A stretch of DNA of 5,803 nucleotides from the NCBI GenBank assembly GCA_903872875.1, contig CAIQMJ010000611.1:1-5803 (forward strand). The letters run 5' to 3'. The notes under the pieces were generated by a model, which worked only from the letters and a program-made list of their open reading frames with translations, ran no database searches and was not told where the DNA came from. Shown here piece by piece: positions 1 through 5,114 of the stretch. The translations under genes were made by a program, and so were the position numbers. This stretch comes from an uncultured Variovorax sp. (lineage in GTDB: Bacteria; Pseudomonadota; Gammaproteobacteria; Burkholderiales; Burkholderiaceae_C). Numbering within the stretch: the first letter of the stretch is position 1; the number at the start of each line of letters is the position of its first letter.

Positions 1-8
1 CGCGATCT

Positions 9-1271
9 TCATGTCACGCCCGCAGCGCGCAGCCGCTCGCGCTCAGTCGCATCGATGCCGAGCGCGGCGAGCACCGCATCGGTGTGCTCGCCGAGCCTCG
101 GCCCGACCCAGCGCGTCTCGCCCGGCGTGGCGCTGAGCTTGGGCACGATGCCCGGCAGGTCGATCGGCTGGCCGTCCGGCAGCGTGTTGTGCTGGATCAT
201 GTCGCGCGCCTTGAAGTGCGGGTCCTCTGCGATGTCGGCCGCGGTGTAGACGCGGCCGCTCGGCACCGAGGCGGCGTCGAGCACGTCGAGCACCTCGTTC
301 AGGCCGCGCCGCATCGTCCAGGCGGAGATCGCTTCGTCGAGTTCCGCGTTGCGCGCCGCTCGGCCGTCGTTGCGCGCCAGTCCCGGGTCGCCACCCAGGT
401 CGTCGCGGCCGATCGCCGCCATCAGCCGCCGGAAGATGCCGTCGCCATTGCCCGCGATCACCACATAGTGGCCGTCGCCGCACAGGTAGGTGTTGGACGG
501 CGAGATGCCCGGCAGGCTGCTGCCCGACCGCTCGCGCACGTGGCCGAATTCGGCATATTCGGGCACCAGGCTTTCCATGACCGCGAACACGGCCTCGTAC
601 AAGGCCACGTCGATGAACTGGCCGGTGCCGCGGTTGACCTTCACGTGGTGCATGGCCAGCAGCGCGCCGATGGTGCCGTAGAGCGATGCGAGCGTGTCGC
701 CCAGGCTGACGCCCACGCGCACCGGCGGGCGGTCCGGGAAGCCGGTGACGTGGCGCAGCCCGCCCATGCATTCGGCGATCGCCGCGAAGCCGGGCTTCTG
801 GCTGTACGGGCCCGACTGGCCGTAGCCCGAGATGCGCACCATCACCAGCTTCGGATTGAGCGCCGACAGCTGTTCCCAGCCCAGGCCCCATTTCTCGAGC
901 GTGCCGGGGCGGAAGTTCTCGATGACGATGTCGGCCTCGGCGGCCAGGCGCCGCACGATGTCGCGGGCCTCCTCGCGCTTCAGGTCGAGCGTGACGGATT
1001 TCTTGTTGCGGCTCTGCGTGTACCACCACAGCGACGTGCCGTCGTGCAGCTTGCGCCAGGTGCGCAGCGGGTCGCCGCCGTCGGGCGGTTCGATCTTGAT
1101 GACCTCGGCGCCGAACTGCGCGAGCAGCGCGCTGGCATAGGGGCCCGCGATCAGCGAGCCGAGTTCCAGCACCTTGACGCCTTCGAGCGTGCCGGGCGAC
1201 ATGCCGGGAAGCGCGGAGGCCGGCGCTTGCGCAGAGGATGAAGAAGAGGAAGAAGGGTTCTCGGTCGGCAT
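9..1271 (-). CDS. CaiB/BaiF family (family III) CoA-transferase
   Basis: Probable cytoplasmic enzyme that moves coenzyme A from an acyl-CoA donor to a free carboxylic acid, activating it for degradation. The 420-residue reading shows the family's landmarks in order: LEGVKVLELGSLIAGPYAS (29-47), GAEVIKIEPP (54-63), ENFRPGTLEKWGL (118-130), SGYGQSGPY (148-156), the segment RVGVSLGDTLASLYG with D192 as the expected catalytic Asp that forms the aspartyl-CoA anhydride, and the C-terminal PRLGEHTDAVL (391-401). Without the first 23 residues the length (397) fits the family well. Those 23 residues are a Ser/Ala/Pro-rich leader with seven serines in a row. Met24 (codon 1202-1200) is the better family start, but neither ATG has a clear Shine-Dalgarno sequence. 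The gene lies 75 nt downstream of the permease gene and may be the last gene of that operon. Substrates are not predictable; names such as formyl-CoA or crotonobetainyl-CoA transferase would be over-annotation. Confidence 0.95.
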   Translation of the reverse strand: MPTENPSSSSSSSAQAPASALPGMSPGTLEGVKVLELGSLIAGPYASALLAQFGAEVIKIEPPDGGDPLRTWRKLHDGTSLWWYTQSRNKKSVTLDLKREEARDIVRRLAAEADIVIENFRPGTLEKWGLGWEQLSALNPKLVMVRISGYGQSGPYSQKPGFAAIAECMGGLRHVTGFPDRPPVRVGVSLGDTLASLYGTIGALLAMHHVKVNRGTGQFIDVALYEAVFAVMESLVPEYAEFGHVRERSGSSLPGISPSNTYLCGDGHYVVIAGNGDGIFRRLMAAIGRDDLGGDPGLARNDGRAARNAELDEAISAWTMRRGLNEVLDVLDAASVPSGRVYTAADIAEDPHFKARDMIQHNTLPDGQPIDLPGIVPKLSATPGETRWVGPRLGEHTDAVLAALGIDATERERLRAAGVT

Positions 1272-1275
1272 GGCT

Positions 1276-1322
1276 GCGAGCGTAGCGGCTCGCGCGCCGC
1301 CGGTCCGCCCCCTCGTCAGGGG
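1276..1322 (-). promoter_or_regulatory. Two hairpins between permease and CoA-transferase genes
   Basis: The 75-nt gap between the permease stop and the CoA-transferase ATG holds two perfect short inverted repeats. One is GCGAGC-6 nt-GCTCGC (1276-1293), ending 4 nt from the ATG at 1271. The other is CCCCT-CGTC-AGGGG (1309-1322). Neither is followed by a T-run in the transcribed direction, so they are not classical intrinsic terminators. They could be mRNA processing or stability structures, an attenuator, or (the second one) a protein-binding dyad, because it resembles the dyads in the divergent promoter. No convincing sigma-70 promoter was seen here. Confidence 0.4.
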
Positions 1323-1346
1323 ACAGCAGGGCGCAGCAGGGACGGC

Positions 1347-2570
1347 TCAGTGCGACCCGGTCGCGCGCCGCAGCAGGCCGCGCCGCATCACCAGGCACAT
1401 GACGGCGATGCCCGCGGACGCGACGCCGAACAGGCCGCGATAGCCGCCCAGGTCCACCACCGCCACACCGACCGACACGCCGACGAAGATGCCCGAGAAC
1501 AGGCTCGCCGCGAACAGCGACATCGCGGTGCCGCGCAACGCGGGCGCCATCTGCGAGGCCTGGGTGTTGAGCATGTTCTGCAGCATGTAGTAGCCCATGC
1601 CGGCCGCCAGGCAGGCTGGCAGCGCGACCAGCCAGTGGCCGGCGAAGGCCATGACGGCATACGACAGCGCCACCATCGCACCGCCGATCGCCACCAGCGT
1701 CGGCTGCGTCGCCATCCGCAGCAGCGCACCCGCGCGCCACGCATAGACCAGGCCGCCGACGCCGTAGGCCACCGCCACGCCGGCGGACGCCTGCAGGCCG
1801 AGCCCGAATTCGTGGTGCAGGAAGGCGGGAATGAAGGTCACTGCCGCGAACGCGAAGGCCGACTGCACGATCGTCACGGCGAGAAGCCAGCGCACCCACG
1901 GGTCGCGCAGCACCTGGCGCATGCCGACGAGCAGCCCGGGGCCCGATGCGGAGCCGGATGCGGTGGTCGACCGCATGCGCATGCCGGCCGGCGGCCGCAG
2001 CACCATGGCCGCGCCGACGCCGGCGAACAGCAGCGCGAAGAGGCTGAAGGCCCAGCGCCAGCCCAGCGTGTCCGCGAACAGACCCGACAGCCACTGGCCG
2101 ACGATCATGCCGCTGATGGTTGCGGTGAGGAAGCGCGCCAGCACGACCTGGCGCTGCGCGAAGGGCACGGCGTCGCCGATCAGGGCCATCGACAACGGGA
2201 TGATGGCCGCGGCCGTGGCGCCCGACAGCACGCGCGCCGCGATCAGCATGTCCAGGCTCCCCGAGACCGCGGCCAGCAGGTTGCCCAGCGTGCACGCCAG
2301 CGTGGCGAGCGACACCACGCGCCACTTGCCGAAGCGGTCGCCGAGCGCGCCGTAGACAAGCTGCAGCAATCCGTAGGCCAGCGCATAGCCGGAGGTCGCG
2401 AAGGCCGCTCGGCCCAGGCCGACACCGAACTCGGAAGCCAGCGCCGGCAGCATCGCGTCGCACAGGCGCAGCGCCGCGCTGCTCGCGAAGGATGCGATGC
2501 CGATCGGCAGAAGAAACCCGATGCCGGCACCGGACAGCGCCGGTGCGGCGTCGGCAGGCACGCGGGCCAC
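1347..2570 (-). CDS. MFS transporter, drug:H+ antiporter-1-like (12 TM)
   Basis: Inner-membrane secondary carrier of 407 residues, the usual size for a 12-helix major facilitator. Hydrophobic segments lie at about 18-40, 56-75, 86-105, 107-130, 146-166 and 172-192, then a hydrophilic central loop rich in Arg/Ser/Gly (193-222), then about 226-250, 260-282, 292-311, 314-334, 347-371 and 378-396. The loop between helices 2 and 3 carries the MFS motif A as GALGDRFGKWRV (74-85). GWRWAF (170-175) before helix 6 is common in DHA1-type members. The start is GTG, 6 nt after the stop of the dehydrogenase gene and in the same frame. No Shine-Dalgarno sequence is visible, so translation is probably coupled to the upstream gene. 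In this catabolic setting it may import a substrate or export an intermediate; sequence alone does not decide direction or substrate. Confidence 0.93.
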   Translation of the reverse strand: MARVPADAAPALSGAGIGFLLPIGIASFASSAALRLCDAMLPALASEFGVGLGRAAFATSGYALAYGLLQLVYGALGDRFGKWRVVSLATLACTLGNLLAAVSGSLDMLIAARVLSGATAAAIIPLSMALIGDAVPFAQRQVVLARFLTATISGMIVGQWLSGLFADTLGWRWAFSLFALLFAGVGAAMVLRPPAGMRMRSTTASGSASGPGLLVGMRQVLRDPWVRWLLAVTIVQSAFAFAAVTFIPAFLHHEFGLGLQASAGVAVAYGVGGLVYAWRAGALLRMATQPTLVAIGGAMVALSYAVMAFAGHWLVALPACLAAGMGYYMLQNMLNTQASQMAPALRGTAMSLFAASLFSGIFVGVSVGVAVVDLGGYRGLFGVASAGIAVMCLVMRRGLLRRATGSH

Positions 2571-2576
2571 GGCGCG

Positions 2577-3407
2577 TCAGGCCGCGCCGGCAGCCGCAGG
2601 CGCCTGTTGTGCCTGGTGCCGCTGGGTCTGCGCGGTGAGCGAGTAGCCCGAGAACAGCGACATCATCCCGCCGTCGACATTCATGATCAGCCCGTGCACG
2701 TAGCCGGCCTGCGCCGACGCCATGAAGGCGATCGCCTCGGCCTGCTCATGCACGGCAGCGGGCCGGCCGAGCGGAATGCGGGCGCGGCGGTCGGCCCACA
2801 TCACCGGGTTGCGCGCGGCCACCTCCTGCACCATCGGCGTCTCGGTGATGCCGGGACACAGGCAGTTCACGCGGATGCCGAAGCGGCCCCATTCGACCGC
2901 CAGCGACTTGGTGATGCCGACCACCGCATGCTTCGACGCGACATAGCCCACGTTGTTCGGAATGGCGGCCAGCCCGGCCGGCGAGGCGACGTTGACGATC
3001 GCGCCCGCGCGCCGCGGCAGCATGCTGGCGCGGGCCACGGCCTGCGCCCAGAAGAACACGCCGTCGGCGTTCACCGCCATGATCTTTCGCCAGGCCGCCG
3101 CGCTGACCTCTTCGGCCGGCTGATAGTCGATCATGCCGGCGTTGTTCACCAGGACGTCGATGCGCCCGTGGCGCGCCATCACCTGCTGCACGTTGGCCTG
3201 CACCGAGTCCGGGTCCGACACGTCGCCCGGCAGCGCGAAGGCCTGGCCGCCGGACGCGCGGATGGCGGCCGCAGCCGCTTCGGCCGCTTCCGGCCGCCAG
3301 TCGTTGACGGCCACCACCGCGCCCTCGGCCGCAAAGAGCTGTGCCGCGCTTTCACCGATACCGCTCGCCGCGCCGGTCACCACGACCACCTGGTCCTTGA
3401 ATCGCAT
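2577..3407 (-). CDS. SDR family NAD(P)-dependent oxidoreductase
   Basis: Classical short-chain dehydrogenase/reductase, 276 residues, interconverting an alcohol and a ketone with a nicotinamide cofactor in the cytoplasm. All expected elements are present: the cofactor glycine motif TGAASGIG (11-18), Asp36 at the end of the second beta strand (suggesting NAD(H) over NADP(H)), the GDV segment (61-63), NNAG (88-91), Asn113, catalytic Ser142 in NVASPAG, Tyr155 and Lys159 in YVASK, PGITETPM (185-192) and the end motif NVDGG (243-247). About 29 residues follow that motif, ending in a Gln/Ala-rich tail that is longer than usual for FabG-like members. The ATG is preceded by AAGGAAGGA about 9 nt upstream, a good ribosome-binding site. 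It lies 24 nt after the regulator gene and 6 nt before the permease gene, so it is probably the first enzyme of the operon. Automatic labels such as 3-oxoacyl-ACP reductase would not be justified; the substrate is unknown. Confidence 0.95.
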   Translation of the reverse strand: MRFKDQVVVVTGAASGIGESAAQLFAAEGAVVAVNDWRPEAAEAAAAAIRASGGQAFALPGDVSDPDSVQANVQQVMARHGRIDVLVNNAGMIDYQPAEEVSAAAWRKIMAVNADGVFFWAQAVARASMLPRRAGAIVNVASPAGLAAIPNNVGYVASKHAVVGITKSLAVEWGRFGIRVNCLCPGITETPMVQEVAARNPVMWADRRARIPLGRPAAVHEQAEAIAFMASAQAGYVHGLIMNVDGGMMSLFSGYSLTAQTQRHQAQQAPAAAGAA

Positions 3408-3431
3408 GTCCTGGGGTCCTTCCTTGATCGT

Positions 3432-4295
3432 TCAGTTGAGGGTCAGATGAGGCGCGGGTTGTGCGCCGGCGCCAAAGAAGATCCGGCCCTTCCACTCGCT
3501 CCACAGCGTCAGGTACCAGGTCAGCAGCTCGCGGCCGCAACCGATCTGCAGCCGCTGGTAGGCGCGTTTGCGGTAGGTCTTGACGCTCTCCTCGCCGACC
3601 GACAGGTCGAGCGCGATGCCGATGGTCGACAGGCCGTAGAGCACGCGTGCGCAGACCTGCGCCTCGCGGCGCGGCAGGTCGGTCATCGCCAGCATGCAGC
3701 TCTCGATCTCGGGCAGCGAAGTCAGCGCCAGTGCGATGTTGGGACGGTGCAGCACGATGTCGGCATGCTTGGCCAGCAGCGACACCAGCACCTCGGCCAC
3801 CGAACCCAGCCGATGAATGTCGCCGTCGGTGAAGGCGCCGTGCACGTCGGAGCGCAGGATGCTCAGGCCGAAAGCGCTCTCGCGGCGCCTGCCGGCGATC
3901 ACCAGCCGCTCGCGGATGTGCGGGTAGATGTTCTCGCGCAGGTCGGTGTCGGCGAGGTCGTCGATGTCGACGCGGATGATCACCGGCTCCTTGAGCCGCA
4001 CGCGGCTCTGTGCCTCGCACATCGCCGGATCCTTGCGCCAGTACTGCTGGTCGACGTAGCGCGTGGCCTGCTGGCGGGCCGCATTGGTGCCGTCGTGGCT
4101 GCCCACCACGACCTGGCTCAGCGAGTCGGTGCCGAACTGGAACACGGCGCAGTGATCGGCACCGCACATCTGATGCAGGTAGGCGAGCAACTGCGGCCCG
4201 AAGCGGTCGCTGCCGATCGCCTCGATGATGTCCGGCAGTTCGGGCGAGGCGTGTTCGACCGCCAGGGTGGTCACTGTGTCGGTGGTTCTATTCAT
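3432..4295 (-). CDS. LuxR/GerE-type helix-turn-helix transcriptional regulator
   Basis: A 287-residue DNA-binding regulator. The C-terminal part (about 205-262) is a LuxR/GerE helix-turn-helix: RRE (209-211), V214, G221-S223, IALDLSVGEESVKTYRKRAY (227-246), L249, then GRELL (254-258). The usual TVK-x-H is here SVK-T-Y. The N-terminal ~190 residues show no response-regulator receiver pattern, AAA ATPase motif or membrane segment. They look like a compact alpha/beta ligand-sensing domain of the GAF or autoinducer-binding type, around CGADHCAVFQFGTDSLSQVV (44-63) and YVDQQYWRKDP (80-90). No acyl-homoserine-lactone synthase gene is in the window, so a catabolic effector is more likely than quorum sensing (inference). 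The ATG has a strong ribosome-binding site, AAGGAG with a 5-nt spacer. It is the first gene of its operon and diverges from the HHE/monooxygenase unit, the usual arrangement for a local regulator controlling both directions. Confidence 0.9.
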   Translation of the reverse strand: MNRTTDTVTTLAVEHASPELPDIIEAIGSDRFGPQLLAYLHQMCGADHCAVFQFGTDSLSQVVVGSHDGTNAARQQATRYVDQQYWRKDPAMCEAQSRVRLKEPVIIRVDIDDLADTDLRENIYPHIRERLVIAGRRRESAFGLSILRSDVHGAFTDGDIHRLGSVAEVLVSLLAKHADIVLHRPNIALALTSLPEIESCMLAMTDLPRREAQVCARVLYGLSTIGIALDLSVGEESVKTYRKRAYQRLQIGCGRELLTWYLTLWSEWKGRIFFGAGAQPAPHLTLN

Positions 4296-4300
4296 CGCGT

Positions 4301-4306
4301 CTCCTT
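4301..4306 (-). promoter_or_regulatory. Strong ribosome-binding site of the LuxR-type gene
   Basis: On the minus strand AAGGAG stands 5 nt before the ATG at 4295. It is the best Shine-Dalgarno match in the window and fixes the regulator start. Most other genes here have weak or no such site. Confidence 0.85.
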
Positions 4307-4420
4307 CTTGGGGCGGCCTGCCGGCCGTCCGCTTTTCTTTGTCGACGGGGCCTATCGCAAGGTGCAGCAGGGTGCAGGTCCCGCGACGGCCATTGCATCA
4401 CCAACCGGGCCGGCGCCGTG

Positions 4421-4480
4421 TCCCCGCATGGGGGGGCAGGAAAACCCGGCGGGGGAAAACCCTTGTTCCCCGTCAAGGGG
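4421..4480. promoter_or_regulatory. Cluster of inverted repeats, candidate operator
   Basis: Three dyads lie within 60 bp: TCCCCGCATGGGG (4421-4433), CCCTTG-8 nt-CAAGGG (4460-4465 with 4474-4479), and, nested in the last, TCCCCGTCAAGGGG (4467-4480). The first and third share the form TCCCCG-spacer-GGGG and begin 46 bp apart. The rightmost dyad ends 1 nt before the candidate -35 box at 4482, a position typical of class II activation. LuxR/GerE proteins commonly bind such dyads as dimers. That the neighbouring regulator binds here is inference. Confidence 0.45.
4439..4462. repeat. GGAAAACCC direct repeat, 15-bp period
   Basis: The 9-mer GGAAAACCC occurs at 4439-4447 and again at 4454-4462, separated by 6 bp of C/G-rich sequence. 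A-runs like these are rare in this GC-rich window. The second copy overlaps the left arm of the CCCTTG/CAAGGG dyad, so the repeat is probably part of the same regulatory site. Confidence 0.5.
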
Positions 4481-4481
4481 A

Positions 4482-4510
4482 CTGACCGGCGCGGCGGGTG
4501 ACTCGATCAT
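4482..4510 (+). promoter_or_regulatory. Candidate sigma-70 promoter for the HHE/monooxygenase unit
   Basis: CTGACC (4482-4487, matching 4 of 6 -35 consensus positions) is followed after exactly 17 bp by GATCAT (4505-4510, 4 of 6 -10 positions). Transcription would begin near 4517, about 20 nt before the HHE start codon. The weak hexamers and the dyad abutting the -35 box suggest activator dependence. In such GC-rich DNA matches of this quality can arise by chance. Confidence 0.35.
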
Positions 4511-4523
4511 CCCGATCGCGACC

Positions 4524-4541
4524 ATGAAAACCTGCGCATGA
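4524..4541 (+). other. Five-codon reading frame overlapping the HHE start (ATGA)
   Basis: ATG AAA ACC TGC GCA TGA encodes MKTCA, and its TGA overlaps the ATG of the HHE gene in the arrangement ATGA. It has no clear ribosome-binding site of its own but would lie only about 7 nt from the predicted transcription start. If translated, it would feed ribosomes to the HHE start by termination-reinitiation, which would explain that gene's weak Shine-Dalgarno. It may equally be chance. Confidence 0.2.
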
Positions 4542-5110
4542 GCCCATCTGCCGTCACCGCGATCCTGGAACAGCATCAGGCGCTGGGCGCGGTGCTGCGG
4601 TCGTTCCGGCTGCAGGTCGAGCGCACGCGGCACAGCGGCACGCCACCCGACTTCGGCACGCTGCGCGCGATGCTCTTCTACCTGGACGAGGTGCCGGCGC
4701 AGCTGCATCACGCCAAGGAAAGCACCTACCTGTTCCCGCGACTGCGCGAGCGCTGCCCGCCGCTGCGGCCGGTGCTCGACCGGCTGGAGGCCGAGCACAC
4801 GCGCGGCGAGATCGCGATCCGCGAACTCGAGCGTGCACTGCTGGCCTTCGAAGTCATGGGCGAACCGCGCCGCGCTGCCTTCGAGGCCGCGGCCGAACGC
4901 TACGTTTCCACCTATATCGGCCACATGGAAGTCGAGGAAGACTATGTCATTCCGGTCGCGCTCGACTGCCTGACCGCGAGCGACTGGGCCGAGCTCGACG
5001 AGGCCTTCTCGGTCGACCGCGATCCGGCCGAACGCGACATCGCCGAAGCCTGCCGCGAGCTGCTGCGGCGAGTTCTCTTCCAGGGCAGCCTGCCCTCCTT
5101 CTGCAGATAG
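4538..5110 (+). CDS. Hemerythrin-like (HHE cation-binding) domain protein
   Basis: A small cytoplasmic protein of 190 residues, nearly all one hemerythrin-like four-helix bundle with a predicted diiron site. Candidate ligands are His13 (ILEQHQAL), His57 and Glu61 (HHAKESTYLFP), His87 (EAEHTRGE) and His129 and Glu133 (GHMEVEEDYVIP). The order and spacing H-x43-H-x3-E-x25-H-x41-H-x3-E are close to those I recall for the diiron domain of the iron-sulfur repair protein YtfE/RIC. The N-terminal ScdA-type Cys domain of RIC proteins is absent. Four cysteines (73, 144, 172, 189) are scattered, with no CxxC pair. The start ATG has a poor ribosome-binding site. The next gene, a flavin monooxygenase, begins 4 nt after the stop, implying co-transcription. 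Possible roles are oxygen or nitric-oxide binding or sensing, iron handling, or damage protection beside an oxygenase; the sequence does not choose among them. Confidence 0.9.
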   Translation: MSPSAVTAILEQHQALGAVLRSFRLQVERTRHSGTPPDFGTLRAMLFYLDEVPAQLHHAKESTYLFPRLRERCPPLRPVLDRLEAEHTRGEIAIRELERALLAFEVMGEPRRAAFEAAAERYVSTYIGHMEVEEDYVIPVALDCLTASDWAELDEAFSVDRDPAERDIAEACRELLRRVLFQGSLPSFCR

Positions 5111-5114
5111 ATCC

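Larger units (their letters stand above)
4296..4537. promoter_or_regulatory. Divergent intergenic control region
   Basis: This 242-bp gap separates the divergent regulator and HHE genes and must hold both promoters. It contains, from left to right, the AAGGAG ribosome-binding site for the minus operon (4301-4306), a leader hairpin CGGCC-TGCC-GGCCG (4314-4327), GGTGCAG twice at a 10-bp period (4361-4367 and 4371-4377), G/C-block dyads at 4421-4433 and 4467-4480, a GGAAAACCC direct repeat (4439-4447 and 4454-4462), and a plus-strand promoter candidate (4482-4510). A minus-strand sigma-70 promoter could not be resolved. Open frames crossing this gap are antisense or out-of-frame shadows in GC-rich DNA. 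Confidence 0.75.

Noticed and set aside
1309..1322. The CCCCT-CGTC-AGGGG hairpin as a Rho-independent terminator of the permease transcript.
   Set aside because: The stem is only 5 bp and no T-run follows in the transcribed (minus) direction.
43..2463. An 806-codon minus-strand frame spanning the CoA-transferase and permease.
   Set aside because: It is an out-of-frame shadow of both genes, very Arg/Ala-rich, and crosses their intergenic gap; the real frames have full family motifs.
3432..4295. Regulator as a quorum-sensing LuxR or a two-component response regulator.
   Set aside because: No synthase gene nearby, no phospho-acceptor receiver pattern, and the N-terminal domain cannot be assigned to acyl-homoserine-lactone binding by eye.
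4384..4404. Possible sigma-54 promoter around the TTGCATCACC region.
   Set aside because: The GG and GC elements are not at the required 10-nt spacing on either strand, and no enhancer-binding AAA regulator is present.
4471..4476. TTGACG on the minus strand as a -35 box for the regulator operon.
   Set aside because: Five of six positions match, but 16-18 bp downstream the sequence is only C/G-rich, with no -10-like hexamer. The match is explained by the dyad it sits in.
1350..4541. A 1063-codon open frame on the plus strand.
   Set aside because: It lies antisense to three well-supported genes, has an Arg/His/Gln/Ala-rich composition without any family motif, and exists because GC-rich coding DNA rarely makes stops in the opposite frame.
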